From assembly GCA_029961685.1 (NCBI GenBank), contig JARWKL010000014.1, positions 24,463,137 through 24,527,136 of the forward strand: a stretch of DNA of 64,000 nucleotides, given 5' to 3'. Origin of the DNA: Aristolochia californica (lineage: Eukaryota; Streptophyta; Magnoliopsida; Piperales; Aristolochiaceae). Position 1 is the stretch's first letter. Every line of letters starts with the position of its first letter. Both the position numbers and the translations under genes were made by a program. Positions 34,601-49,100 of this stretch are shown one piece after another. A model generated the notes under the pieces. The model was given only the letters and a program-made list of their open reading frames with translations. It was not told the DNA's origin and did not search any database.

Positions 34601-37600
34601 GGTTGAGAGCAATTGGGGAAGAACTTGACCCCTCTTGGATAGGCTAGATCTCTACTTCAGGTGAGTTGCATTGGGGTCATCGAACCAGAAAGAAAAGCAC
34701 ACTGTCATGATCCTCAATAATGCCTCCAAGACCTGCATGGCAAGGGTTCCTTTCAATGGAAACGACTAGAATTCATGGTCTTTAGAGTTCATGAAGTTCC
34801 CAAGCATGGAGGTGGCCGGATTTGATGAAGGGACTAAGGCCTTTAAAAAATAATTTATCTTTGAATAGGAACCCGTCAAACATTTCGAAGCAGTGCGATC
34901 ACAATGTTTGGAGTCTATAATTAATAAAGGAACATCCCAAGATCTTTCATTTGGGCTCAATTCTTGGACCTCAGACAATCCACTACTGTTGCCCTTCTCG
35001 TTGCTAGTTGGTTTGGAGATAAAAGTTCCATGTTTACAAGACACTGGGCTAGCCTAGTAGTCAAATCTGGTTTTATTATTTTTATTTTTGAGTGGCGAGA
35101 TATTTATTATTAACAAATATGCCAAAATTACATCAAAACGAAAAAAGAAAATCACAATATTAGGATGTTGCTAGGTCTCATACTGATAAACCTAGAGGGA
35201 TGGGGTGAATAGGTTTATCAAATTTAAATGCTATTTTTTTAATTAAAACAGTCAAATGCACTTAAACAACCAAAGCAGAAATTTAGGCAAGACAAGTCAA
35301 TCACATATTCACGGATTTATAGTGGTTTGTAACCCAGACTCAAGTTCTAATCCACTGCAAAGGTGATTGAACCTGATTTTTAGCCCAACAACATCTCTAC
35401 CAATAGAGGAGTACGCATGTCCAAGTTACAATACTTGCCCACTCTTGGAACTTCGGCAACAACAACTAGGTACTCCTATCTAGACATATTGAAATGTCAT
35501 CTACCAATCAGCTAATCCAAGCTAATTGTTCCAATTTACAGTGCAAGGATGGGTTACTTTCTCTCTCTATTCCATTGCCTTGCAGTGATTAAAAATCGGC
35601 TAGAAAGTCTAAAAAAAAAAGATTTGTGGGGTGGTTCCAATGGAGAAAGAAAATATCACTTAGTTAAATGGGATGATGTATGTCAGCCTTTACATCGTGG
35701 TGGTCTTAGAATCCGTGATATCGCATCTACCAACTCAGATTACCTTTTGAAATGGATTTGGAGATTTAATTCATCTCCGGATTTGATTCGGAAGGCGTTG
35801 TTACTGCCAAAGTGAACAAATCGAATGGTTGGTGGATTGAAGGGGGCTATCAGTACCACATGTTCTTGTTTGGAGGAAAATTTTGCTATTGCTCCCTGTT
35901 TTTAACAAGGCAGTCGAATGCTACCCGGGTAATGGTCGTACCACAAAATTTTGGACGGATTTATGGTTGGGGGACAAAATTCTTGACATTAGTTTTGGTC
36001 GTATCTCCTGATTGGCCAAAGATAAAAATGCTTCTATCTCCGACTTGTGGTCTCAACATAGCAGTTAGAATCTTAACCTTCGGAGAACCCTCATAGACTT
36101 AGAAGCTCTTCTAGTCTCAAATCTTCTCACTTGCCTATCTAAAGTCAAAACTCATGAGTATATGTCGGATACCCTCATTTGGACCCCATGCCCAAAAGGA
36201 ATATTTTCTACGGTTTTTGCCTACAAGCTTCTTCGCAGCCCCGACCCCTCCCAACCACAATACCCTACCACGATTGCCTAGTCCTTACTTGCTCTGTCCC
36301 GCGTGAAATTCTTTGTTTGGTGTGCTTGTAGATACTCATATCCGATTTTCTCATCAGACAACACACCCCCGTACAAGATCCTTCCTGCCCGTTTTGTCAA
36401 AATAACCTAGAAATTGCTACCCGTGTCCTCCTCCATTGCCAAATTGGAATTAAATAATGTGTGCCCAAAAATTTACCTTCAATGGTCCTTTCCATCACAA
36501 TCACTCATCTCCCAAAACTTGGAAAAATGTTAATCTCCAGTTGTGTGGCCCACATCCCTTGGGCCCTCAGGAAAGAAAGAAACAATCGAAAATTTCAAAA
36601 CCTCCCCCTTTGAGGTAATTGTTGATAATATTGTTGGTCAGGTCTCTGTTTGGCTATAGATTTGGAAGGAATCTTCCCATCTCAGTAATACTGACTTTGA
36701 GGTAATTGGAGGCTAATCATCGAGATGACTAATTCCCCCCGCTCTCAACCATGAAGATTTAGTCCCCACCCGGGCCACTACAAGCTGAACTTTGATGGTA
36801 ATGCCATTGGCTTCCCAGGTCCAGTTGGATTCAGAGAGGCTATACATGATGATAAAAACCATCTTCTCTACACTTGTGCGGGGCCTTTGGGGATCTCTGG
36901 TTCTACTACCACAGAACTCAACGGATTACTTCAAGGTCTCAAGCATGGGAAGAATGTGTTGTATTGTGACAGTCAAAGTGCTATTCATTTAGCAAAAAAT
37001 CATGTTTATCATGCCAAAACAAAGCACATACAGGTGCGTTATCACTTCATCAAATTGGCTCTGGAGGATGAAGTCTTAGCACTTGAGAAGATTCAAAGGG
37101 AGTCAGAATCCGACTGATATGTTGACGAAGATTGTTACGATCGAGAAACTGAAGTTGTGTGCAACTTTAGTTAGATTTCTCTTTGAGGATTGAGAAGTTG
37201 TTGCCGCTGCAGAGGAGATATTGATGATGGATTAATCTCCAAGTGAGAGATTATTAAGTTGTGGAGCCTAATTAACGCCTTACGTTGAGTTAGTCGCGGA
37301 TCGACCTTCATGATAAGGTTGTTGTGGGGGTTGGAAGGGGAGCAGGAAGCCCTCCTCCCTGGGTGCGGGGGCGGAGCCCCCGTCCGATCCACGATATATT
37401 GATTGTTGTTTCATTAAGGGCAGTTTGGGAATTTCACTCTTGTAATGTGGTTGCCCTAGCTTTCTCTTTAAATTGGGGGGCGCCACTATTAGGGTTTTAT
37501 GATCTTAATCCGAGGAGCATCTCGAGAGGTTAAAGAGAAACACTTATAAGTGTGCGATTTCTCTTGTAATCTATTTCATCTTCATAGTGAATTACTGTAA

Positions 37601-39794
37601 CGGCGGAAGATGGGACGTAGTCTCACCTTGAGGCGAACCTGTATAAATCTTCTTGTGTTTTTCCTTGTTTGCTTTTCCCTTCTTCCGCGTTTATTATTAT
37701 TATTATTATTTTGAAATGATGCTGATTTTTATTAAGACAAAAGCTCAAAAGAGCAATTTACAAAGGAGGGAAGCTTTCCCAAACAATGAGAGATTGCTAG
37801 GAAGTTCCGAATTTTGCCAATTTATCAGCCAAAGAGTTGGCTGATCTAGGATTGAGATTCCAATTACAATTTATTAGTAATACTATCAGTGATGGGCCAG
37901 TGGCACCAAGGGGGGGAGCTGTCTTTTGAACACCAACTAATAATCCGTATTTATTATTATTGCTCTCGTTAGTTTGGAATTAGGGTGTATAATTCCTAAC
38001 ATGGGCTTCATGAAGGAGTCTGTGTGCCCCATGAGAGAGTTTGTGCCCTATTAGAGGGTTTGTACGCATGTCTCTGGCCCGTTATGTGTAAGTTTGGATG
38101 TAAAGGGGAGTATTGAGTGGCAAAGAGTCCTGCATTGAAAAATAAGAAGAAAAGTTAGTAGGTTTTAAGGTTGAGCAATAGGCCTCCTAAGTGGCTAGTC
38201 ACTTTGGGATGGAACTAGGCTTAACCCAAAAATCCAACAATGTCGGCATTGTCCTAATGGTCTTCATCTTGGCAGAAGCTTCTGTTGCTACACTTTTGTT
38301 TGGATGATGTATCTAATTGAACATCCTTTGTTTGTCTTTTCTGCCGTGTGAGTTTGTCCAAATAACATCCTTATATAAACAACCCTTTTTGACTTGGCCT
38401 TCTTATAAATCAGAGCTTGTTCGAATGACCTTATTCGAACATTGTCACTGCTTAGCCCTTTTCTTTGCAAAATGGCTGTATTGAGCATTTCTTAACACAC
38501 ATTATTAGAGTTTTTAGGTTTTCATCAAAAGCATGGGACTAAGAATCTTGAGACCAACAGATGTAATGACAATAATTTGTTGATTTGTTCTCCCTTCTTT
38601 TGCTTAAATATCATCTTATGTACTCCCGATCGTAGTACATGCATGTAGCTAATTTGCCTAGCTTGAATCACTTCTGCTATTTGGAGAACTTGTCAGTCAA
38701 AACCTGGTTTTATCATTTCAGTCATCTTTCCTTTCTTGTTTTGTTTGCTAAGCAGGGAGCTTCCCTCCAATCCCTTGTTGTAAAGGGCATTCTCCCCTGA
38801 TTTTTATCTTGTTTTGCGTGCTTGCTAAAATAAAACTTCACCTTTCTCAAGAAAATCATTTTACTCATCTAGTTACTATTTCATATTTGCTCAGGCTACT
38901 TCTCACTAGAACTGATGTGTGCTAACCATTTTTATGTGTTTCAAGATGTTGGCAACTGAAATTGTTGTGGACAACATACTTCCCTTGTTGACACTGGAGG
39001 CTCCAAATGGAGAAACTCATGGTGACTCAGTTGCTCAAAAGGTGCCAAATGTGGAAACTTTTCTTTCCTGCTTTGATATGTAAGCATCTTATTAATTTGA
39101 GAGTGCTCAATGTGCAGGTATTGCCAAAGGTAAACCTTGGCCAGTCATCGTTAGCTTTGTTGGCAAGGGTGACTCTCATGGGTAAGTAATTTTAATGACT
39201 TCATCAATCGTTCTATTTTTTCTTTAATTTCAATGCATATGTTAGACAATGTATTGTTTTTTCCCCAATTGATATAATTTATTGCAGCTAAGTTTGTTGG
39301 CAAAAGTGAGGGAAAAGGATGGACTCATCAAGGGGCAAAAGCTATGATCACTGACTCAATTCAGATGACACAGTTATTCAGTAGGAAAGAGCTAGAAAAG
39401 CTCATTTCTGAAGATGCTAGGATGTATCCTATTAAACCTACAGTCGCACTTTTGTATCTTACAGTCTTAAAGGACTGTGAAATACATTGTCAACTTGAGG
39501 GGTCTGAAGTGAAAAGATTGGGTGGGCTCCATGTTGTTGGAACATCTCTGCATGAATCCCGTCGAATAGACAACCAGGTAGGCTCCACAATTTTCCTTTT
39601 AAAGTTTTATATGAATGATAAATTTTGAAGCTTATATGCCAAAGTTGACTTAAACAGGAGATGTACAGTGCGATGTCCTTGGATGAAATGTTGATCTTTT
39701 TCATTGAAGAGTTGCAGTCAGTTGTTTCTTTTGTTTTTTAGAGTAGGAAATTTGGGCTATAGATAATAAACTGAGTAGTGTCAGTAAGAGATAT

Positions 39795-39849
<55 letters not shown>

Positions 39850-42800
39850 TAGCCCCGGGCTGGAGCAGTGACGATTTGTGTCACTATGTCAGAGAAACAC
39901 TCAATTTCAACTACCATCCGACCACCTCCTATTTGGGACACTCTAAATGGCTGATCTCATTTCAATCGTCGACGGACTCTTCATCTATCACCATCCCATA
40001 AAATCAACTTCTCGACGATAAGAATCTGGCTTTCAACTACTCCCGGAAATCAATACGGCCAATGGATTTCCTTTCTCGGAATCCCGGTGGAGCTCTGGTC
40101 GGAAACGACCATAAACCACCTTGCTAGAAAATTTGGAGAGCCGATCAAATGGGCGGAGGAAACTGTCAACCATGCCAAACACGACATCGCAAAAGTGTTT
40201 GTAGCCCCTTCATCGCCTTGGACGGAAGATTTGTTCCTAAAGCTAGCGATCGGAGAAGTTTTCTTTTGGATTAAGGTGGTGATCGGAGAATTTTCCACGG
40301 TGGACTTGCCGGAACTCCACCCCACAGAGGTAGGCCATTCTGCTCCCCCTCCCCGACATGATTGAGCCATCGCTTGGCCGAGTCGATCACACAATCCCAC
40401 AAACCCAGACTCACCCCACCCAACCAGGAATTTGTTGAATTTGAATTTGAATTCAAATCCAAATCTGAATTCAAATTCAAATTCGATTCCAAATCCAAAC
40501 CAAATTTCAAACCTCCCACAAACACCTTTCCAACTTTTTCTGACACATCGAAAAGCCAAATTGGCCTTCCCAATGCCACTACCATTTCGAGCAGTCACAT
40601 CAATCCCAACCCCCCCTCTTTCCCTCCTTCCACACGCCACCTCTAATCTCTGCCTCGAAATATCCCCCTCCTCCCTGCAATCTTGAATGCAGCGCTTTCC
40701 TTCCCTTCTCATGCTACCTCAACAGGCAACCTTCCCCTTCCCCTTCCCCCACACGCCACCTCAAACCTTTACCTCGAAGCACCCACCCATTCCCTTCGAA
40801 ATACAACCCTCCCCCCTCAGACCTTGACTAGAACTTCAACGTTGACAGCCAACCCCATCAGTATCTCCACCTCGGCTAATGCCATTGCCCATCAAACCTC
40901 GAAAATCATCCACCTCCCCCTCATAACACACCACCAATCTCCAGCTGAGCTGTGTCTTGGTATCTCCGCCTGCAACATCCAGGCCTTGTGCATCTCAAAC
41001 CGAGGAAATCATCTCAGGACCCCACCCACCAGAAAAATTCCGATCTCTCACCACCACTAGATAACCATCAAACAAACTTCTTCACCCCTGCCTTCCAAAA
41101 CGCCCTTTTCAGCTACTATGAGGATAACAATTCCGATGGTTTCAGCGCCTCCCCCCGAATTGGCCACAGCTACACCAACCCTCAAAACACCATGGAAAAA
41201 ACAATGCCCACCTCATCCCCAGGACATAGAAGCCACCTGAATTGCCTCTCCCACTCAGTGTTCAAGATCTAGAGACCACATTAGAACCTGAGCCCAATCC
41301 TAACACCACGCTCAACCTGGATCTTCCAACTCCTCTAGTTTTGGCTACCTATCAAAGAAGGAAAAAGAGTGGCCCCGCCCGTTGCTAATCAGGGGCTTCT
41401 TTGGCCAGCAGAACATCCCCTCCTAACCATGTCAACCCTCCCCTCCCTCCAAATGAGAGGATGGCAGCAGAGCTACAATTTGAACGAAGTCGGTACGATG
41501 AGGAAACATGGCAAAACGTGATGAATGTGGCTTGTCTCTTGGGAGTGGTTTTCCATAGACAGACTCCAGGAAGGAAAGATGATGTGGCAGTTCAACAAAT
41601 CAATTCCAAATGATCTTGATCTATTGGAATGTCCGCGGAGAGGGTCTTCATGGAAGCGAGCAATAATTTGTTGCCTCCTAACACAATCAAGCCTTCTATT
41701 GTGGTGCTCCAAGAAACAAAATGCGAAAGTCCGAACAATAGCCTTGCCCGTGACCATTGGAACTGCCCCTCACTGCAATGATCGGCCGTAAATTCGATTG
41801 ACCTTTTCTGTTAGAATCATGGTGCTATGGGATAGCTCCCTTTTCGATGCAATTAACACCAATCATGGAACTTACTCGGTGGGGATTCATTTCCGTGATC
41901 GTTGTTTTGGTTTTAAGTGGTGTCCCGCTGGAGTTTACGGTCCTAACTGCTATCGCGAGAGAAAGAATTTCTGGGAGGAGCTCACTGACCTCCAACTCCA
42001 GTGGCCTCTACCACGAATTTTTGCTGGAGATTTCAATGTTATTCGTTTCTGCGACAAAAAAGAACCTCCAGCTACTCACATCTCATCTTCTTTGAGGGGT
42101 TTTGTTGACTTCATCGGTAGTGGAGAGTTGGAAGAGATCACCCTCTCAGGAAAGAACTTCACTTGGTCTAATGGACAACAACACCATATCCTCTCGAAGT
42201 TGGATCGTTTTCTTGCCGATTCAAATTGGCTTGATCTTTATGATGATATTTCCGAAAGAGTCCTCAATCGGGTAGGATCTGATCACTGACCCATCCCCTC
42301 CCCCCCATTTCGATTCGAAAACACCTGGCTCTCGAATGCTGATTTTGATGTGCTTTTGAAAAACTGGTGGTCTAGCTTGCTGGCTTGGGGTATACCAGAG
42401 TGGTCTCTTCCGATAAAGCTCAAACTCCTTAAAAGGAATCTTAATGAATGGTCCTTCTGGTGTCGTCAATCAGCTAGAAATAGAAAATCGTTTCTCCTCA
42501 ACTGCATCGCTGAGTTGGACTCATCAGAAGAGCAAAGGTATCTAACTCAAATCTGAATTTTCCACTCACCTTTCTCTACAAACGAAGTTGCAATTTATCC
42601 TAGTTCAGAAAAGAATCAACTGGAAGCAGAGCGCCCGTTTTAAATGGCTAATTGATGGAGCTGCCATTACAAAATTTTTCTACTCCCTCGCATCGATGAG
42701 GAAGAGATCCAACCGAATTACCTCTTTATGCATCAATAACGAGGTAACGTCGGATAGGATCCAAATTACTAATGAGCTGCTCAATTTTTTCATAGATTTA

Positions 42801-45800
42801 TGCACTGATGATTATCTTAATCGGCCCAAAGTTCAGCAGCTTCATTTTGGTCACCTCCCTCACTCTGCTTCATCTCTTCTCGAATCTCCTTTCTCTCAGA
42901 AGGAAATTGAAAAGGTAGTCATGCGCATGGCTTGTGATCGGACACCGGGCCCAGATGGATTCAACAGTGAATTCTACCACCGTGCTTGGTCAATTATCAA
43001 GGGAGATATTTATAAAATGGTTGAGGGATTTTTTAAGAATGGCATCTCCCTTCGCAGCATGGGGGCCTCTTTTATCTCCTTGATCCCCAAGAAGAGAAAT
43101 GTTGAGACCCCGGGTGACTTTTGTCCTATCAGTCTAATCTCGAGCACTTACACAAGATTATTGCTACACTCCTTGCAAACCGGTTCAAAACCATGCTCCC
43201 TCTAGTTATCAACCATGGTCAGAGTGCTTTCTTGAAGGGTAGAAACATTTTGGACTCCACTATGGCAGCACCTGAGTTGTTTGACCATGTTACCCGTTCG
43301 AAGGAACCAATATTTACACTAAAGCTGGATTTAGAAAAGGCTTTCAGTTGGCTAAACTGGGTCCTTTTGGACGACATCATGACCCGGATGGGCTTCGGAG
43401 ATCGTTGGAGATATTGGATTAGGAGCTGCTGGTCCTCTTCAACGTATTCTCTAGTCTTGAATGGTACTTCTTACGGATGCTTTAATGGCCCGAGGGGATT
43501 GAGAGAGGGAGATCCTGTCTCCCATCTCCTCTTCAACATTGTGGTGGAATTCTTTTCAGCTATACTATTTTTGGCCAGAGAATGTGGATGGCTACATCCA
43601 ACCAACAGTTCCTCGGCTTTCAATATCCTTGTCCTTCAAAATGCGGATGACACCTTGATTTTCAGAGTACGAACAATGGCCAACATAAAAAAAGTAAAGG
43701 TGGTTTTGGGACTTTTCGAAATCTGCTCAGGTCAGAAAGTAAATTGGGGTAAAACCTGCTTGATTGGGTTCAATATCAACCTAAACTCCCTCTCAGAAAT
43801 GACGGAAGTACTTGGTTGCTCGATATCTTCCACCCCTTGTGCTTACCTTGGTCTTCCTCTGTTCACGGGCCGTATTTGCAAAGATCTCTGGACTCCAGTT
43901 ATTGAAAAGATGCAATTGTGACTTGCATCATGGAAAGGTCGGTTACTTAGCAAGGCAGGAAGGTTGACTTTTTTAAAATCATGCATTGTTGGCATTCCAA
44001 ACCATTATTTGTCCTTCCTACCTTGCCCAACTTCTGTTTGTCAGCAACTGGATAAGATGAAGAAGCGTTTTCTCTGGAGAGGAAGCAGCCTTGATTTCTT
44101 TTTTTTTTTTAAAATGATGCTGATTTTTATTAAGACAAAAGCTCAAAAGAGCAAATTACAAACGAGAGAATCCTTCCCATACAATGAGAGATTCCTGGGA
44201 AGTTCCGAATTTAGCCAATTTATCAGCCAAAGAGTTGGCTGATCTAGGAATGAGATTCCAATTACAATGCAAAGAAGATACAATATCAACAATACTATCA
44301 GTGATGGGCCAGTGGTGCCAAGGGGGGAGGTTGTCTTTGGAACACCAACTAATAACCGTCTTCGAGTCGCCTTCAATGATTAACTTGCCATGGAGACGAT
44401 CTCTGAAGATTTGGAGGCCGAACAGTAGAGCACTAACTTTAGCAGTATGAAGTAGCCTTGATTTCAAACTACCATTTGGTCAGTTGGGAGGAAGTCAGCC
44501 TCCCAAAGAGCCTAGAAGGTCTCTGAATTTGGCTTACCAAAGACATGAACCGTGCCTTGCTCCTTAAACGGATATGGAGATTCAGCTCATCTGCTCCAAA
44601 CCTCTGGAAAAATATGATTCTATCAAAGCTTGGCATTACTTTAAATTGGTGGACCGAAGGGGGAAACAAAAGGCAATTATCTCCTTTATGGAGATCTCTC
44701 TATCTCCTTACTCCAATCTTCTCATTGTTAATCCGATTCTATGTGGGTGATGGCCATCATATCAGATTCTGGGAAAACTGGTGCTTTGGGTGATATGCCT
44801 CTTCAGAACACTTTCCCTAGCCTCTTTAGAATTTCGAGGTTAATGAATATTACCATTGCTGAAATCATTGATAATGGGGGATGGAACATTCAACCTCGTC
44901 GTGGTCTATCAGAACTTGAAGGTCTTGAAGCCAGTCATCTTCCAGAGCTCTACAGTCAGCCAGAATTCAAGCTGACAAATCAGATAAATTAATCTGGTGG
45001 CCAAATAAAAGTGGCTCCTTCTCAATCTCCTCCCCTCACCTTGTTATTTGAGGCGGAATTACTCATGGTCCCAAGCATGCAGTGGAGTTCACATGGCATC
45101 TCAATGCCCCCCCCCTAAAGTAAAATTCTTCATGTGGAGTGCATGCCGCAACAAGATTCTCTCAGTTGATGATCTTAGAATTTGTGGCCACCTTGGGGTT
45201 GACCCCATTTGCTTTTTATGCCATGCCAATGAAGAAACGGTTAGCCACTTGCTTCTCTTGTGCCCTTTCTCTTGGGAGATTTGGACATCGATAATTAGCC
45301 AAATTGGGCTCCATCTCTGCTTCCCAAAAGACTTGGTCGCCGCTTGCCGAATGCTTGCAGGGACCCCTAGCCCCAGTCTTGGAGAATTGATGATCTCTGC
45401 CCTATCCGCATTCATCCCCTGGGGCCTTTGGCAAGAGCGCAATCAAAGGAGATTCAATGCCAAGTTTAGCATTCAAGATAAAATCATTGAAACCATCTCA
45501 GGCAATATTGCTACTTGGCTTCACTCTCGAAATGTCTTCGCCCCCTTCTCAGGATCTTCCATAAAAAATAATTGGAGGTGTCTTGCCTAGCTCCACACTT
45601 CTTCCAAACCCCCAGTTATTTTTGAGTGGACCCCGCCGCTTGCTGGTGTCCTTAAGTTGAACTTTGATGGATCTTCTTTCGGTAACCCTAGTTCTACGGG
45701 CTTTGGCGGCGTGATTTGTGATTCTTTTGGGAACCAGATCGTCTCCTTCTTTGGCCCTCTTGGTATTGCGGACTCCACGACGGCCGAGCATCAAAGCCTA

Positions 45801-46083
45801 CTTAATGAGCTCTGTGTTTTTCAAAATCATTGCTTTGGGTCCATCCTGATTGAGGGAGACTCCAAGGTGGTGATTGGTTGGTGTGAGAATTCCTTTGCGG
45901 CTCTGTGGCGTCATTGGGACGCCTTTTTTTAAATTATGAATATTGTCAATTTATTTGACTGTTTTTGGTCTCTCATTCTGAGATCAGCAAATTCTGTGGT
46001 TGAGAAAGACACACCTTTTTTGCAATCTCTTGTTGTTAGGAGTAAGCTCTTCCTTTTTGTTTCTCTTAAAAAATCACTTTTCA

Positions 46084-46123
<40 letters not shown>

Positions 46124-49100
46124 TGCCTTCATATCCCAGAATTTATAAGGCTTCACACTCTTAGAGTTCTTCTATCTTACCAAAGACTTAGTATAACAAA
46201 AACGATAATTGATCCTGTTCAAAAGGTCCACCTCTCTCCTATCTGCACACATCATCCTCTTTATCATAACAAAAGTAGGATGTTTGGAGGTGCTCGGATG
46301 GGCACATTCCTCCTTTTGTCACTATGGTCAGCATGATCAAGCTCCAATTGGGCTACATAGACGACAATGCATAAGTGCTTCAACCTTGGGGGCAGCTGTC
46401 ACTGCTAAGTCACTTTGCATGCCTTTATTACAATTGGGAAATGCCCCTTACTTTGGGGTCTCATGGAGAGGGCCTTTTCTATCCTTTAAAGACTCTTTTA
46501 ACTTTTTTAGGTGCAAAGGGAGTATCCCAAAGGGAGTCTTCCTTTGTCCGCCTATTTCTTTATCTTTCTAGCTTCCTTTTGCAATTAATGTCTACATGCC
46601 TTTGTAATGCCGCTAAAATACATACACTCAGTTAATTAGCTCCAATTGAGCGTGTAAAAAATTTAAAATAATCTCCTAAAAATGAGATCTCTTTCATGTT
46701 TATTAGTCTTGTAGCACGCATAAATTATGTAGGTTCACATACATGAACCTAACAGTAGGTCTCACATTATCTTTTTGGGCCTTTCATTAGTTGGTCCCAC
46801 ATGTGTGGACCTACATTGAGCAATTAGTAAGCACAGAAAAAAAGAGATACATTGTCGTTATTGTACAAGTATCTTGGCAATTTTTGTCTTTTTATATATT
46901 AAAGTTAAAGTTAAAGTATTCAACAGTAAGAATATGTAGGCAATTCTGACAATATTGCAGTGGTATGTATGCATTATTTTAAGCCATTGCCGTATGCAGG
47001 TAATTCTGTAATAGTACGTATGCATTATTTTAATCCAGGGATGTAGAGTAATTCAGCTCTATTTCATGGGTATTTAGGCAAGTAACCCTTTTATTATAGA
47101 ATCAGAAGGTACAGAGAACCCTACCATACGTGGCAGTAATTTATATTGGCAATTGACCAGATGAGGAATGTTATAATTTGTTATATATGGTATAACGTTA
47201 GTCCTCAATGGATTGCTTTGGATGCTCAAGGAACAGCTGGAGTGCTGTTTCTTTTTTGAGAAAACAGCTGAAGTGCTGTTAATTTTGGATTCTCGATCTG
47301 TTTGACCTAATATCCAGTAAAAAGGGGATTTTTTCTATGCTAGTAGTATTAAATTCTCAAACTAATGGTTTTACTTAACAGTGTCTATTTATTAACCGTT
47401 ATATACTCATGACATACAAGAGTTTTGGACAGAGAATGGTGGAGTCGTGCATTGTTTCTGCTAGAAGTTGCTCTTTTGAATTAACTAGGTTTTCTTATTT
47501 TTTAGGAAAGTATTTTCCCGTAGAAAGTAGATTCCTAGGGTTTACGGTTGCTGAGACATGGATATAAATTTTTATGTTGTTTAATTTATAAATAGGGGTG
47601 AAGCGTCTTTTGCACCTAGGGATTAAGGATGAGGGAGTGAGGGAAGAAGGAGAGCGAGAAAGTCCTGGGAGAGCAAGGGAGATCAAGGGAGAGTGAGGGT
47701 GCAAGAGAGATTGTAGGAGCAAAAGAGAGCGAGCAAGAAGAAAAACAGATTGGGGACACCACGATTGCAGAGAGGCTTTATTCTGCAAGCATAATTCGAT
47801 GGTGTAGTACTAAGAGAGATGAGGCATCATCCCAACCACCTCCGAAGCAGCAACACGAGGACCATCCGCTAAGATGAGGAAGAAAATGAATGGCAGATTG
47901 TTCAGAGTAAGGCGGATCGATTAAAGCTGCACACCAGAACGACACCCAACTTTATCACTGTTCAAGTTTGGTGGCACAACCCTACCTGTCATTGAGTTGG
48001 CTGAACTTACTGGTAGGATAATATGAGTAACTGTCAGAAATGGAAACAAATGGTCGTTATCTCCATTCCAGCTGTTGCCTGTGCTTTGTTTATCAAACAG
48101 TTCGACCGTGTAGTTTCTGATCATCACTCTGATAGCCTAACCAAGGAACTTTTGATGGGAAGGTTCCACTTCTTAGTCTCCAAATACAAAGACACCTGGA
48201 ATGTAAGATCATGCATGCTGGGAGAGTACCATAATGGTGAGGATTTACATCTTGGAACGCACCAGGTCTACATTCAGGTGGCACATATTCAAAGACAGCC
48301 TTAGTGGTCTTTTGCCACCTGATTCATTGAGGAAGCAGCCAGCTTAGGAAACCACACCACAGTTCCCCCCTTTTCCATTGCCACAAAAACGAGAATCATC
48401 ACTCAGCTAAGCTTGCCGCCATCCCCAATTTCTTCACTCCAAACTGATAGTGACACCCATGACCGTAAGTATGCCTAAACCAATGCAAATCACTTCACCA
48501 TCACCTTGCCTCCCCCCAATCCCTAATTGATGGAAGAGAAAAGCTATCCCTCTCCTTAATCACTATTCTTGACTGTCTCATGAATGATGGTCTCTGTCAT
48601 CTCTAGTTGGATTTTTAAGCTGCTTCATCTAGACTACACTCCCCCTCTTTTACTTGGGGTTACAAGATTGGCTTCTCCCCTTCCACTCACTTGAGGATAA
48701 ACTAGCAGCTATCAGACTACTACCCAAGAATGCTTTAGTAGGGTCAGAGAATGGACACCATCTATTGCTAAGTGCTCTTTAAGTCAATGTGTATGTATTT
48801 AGGGACTACCAGCTGAGCTTTGGTATGTTCAAATGCTTGAATGCATTACCAGCGTCTTTGAAACAAATGGAAAAGCAAGACAACAATTTTTTTTTATATT
48901 TATTTTGAAATGATGCTGAATTATTAAAACAAAATCTCAAAATAGCTAGATTACGGGGGGGGGGGGGGGGGGGAGGGGAATGAGAGATTGTTGGGAGGTT
49001 CCAAATTTAGCCAATTTACCAGCCAAGGAATTGGCTGATCTAGGAATATAATTCCAAGTACAGTGAATTGTGGACACAATGTCAGTAATACAATCAATGA

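Larger units (their letters stand above)
39850..46085 (+). mobile_element. Near full-length A-family LINE inserted in a (GA)n tract
   Basis: The longest single LINE: ORF1 (to 41613), ORF2 endonuclease, RT, linker, RNase H and 3' end with TCATAAAA at 46081. Interrupted only by a B-family tail (44099-44448). The (GA)n tracts at both ends look like target duplication of a microsatellite. Coding is broken by several frameshifts. Confidence 0.78.

Noticed and set aside
36887..37117. Stand-alone host RNase H gene
   Set aside because: Both halves are clearly transposon-derived and the frame is not closed properly at the N-terminus.
39799..39847. CRISPR-like or satellite array
   Set aside because: Plain (GA)n microsatellite.
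40050..40712. Minus-strand open frame of 220 codons
   Set aside because: It is the antisense of the LINE ORF1 RNA-binding region and its hexamer tract ([19 protein letters not shown] repeats); no independent support.
46209..46635. Overlapping plus-strand frames of 120 and 86 codons
   Set aside because: No recognisable motif, no splice context with SECA2, AT-rich intron.
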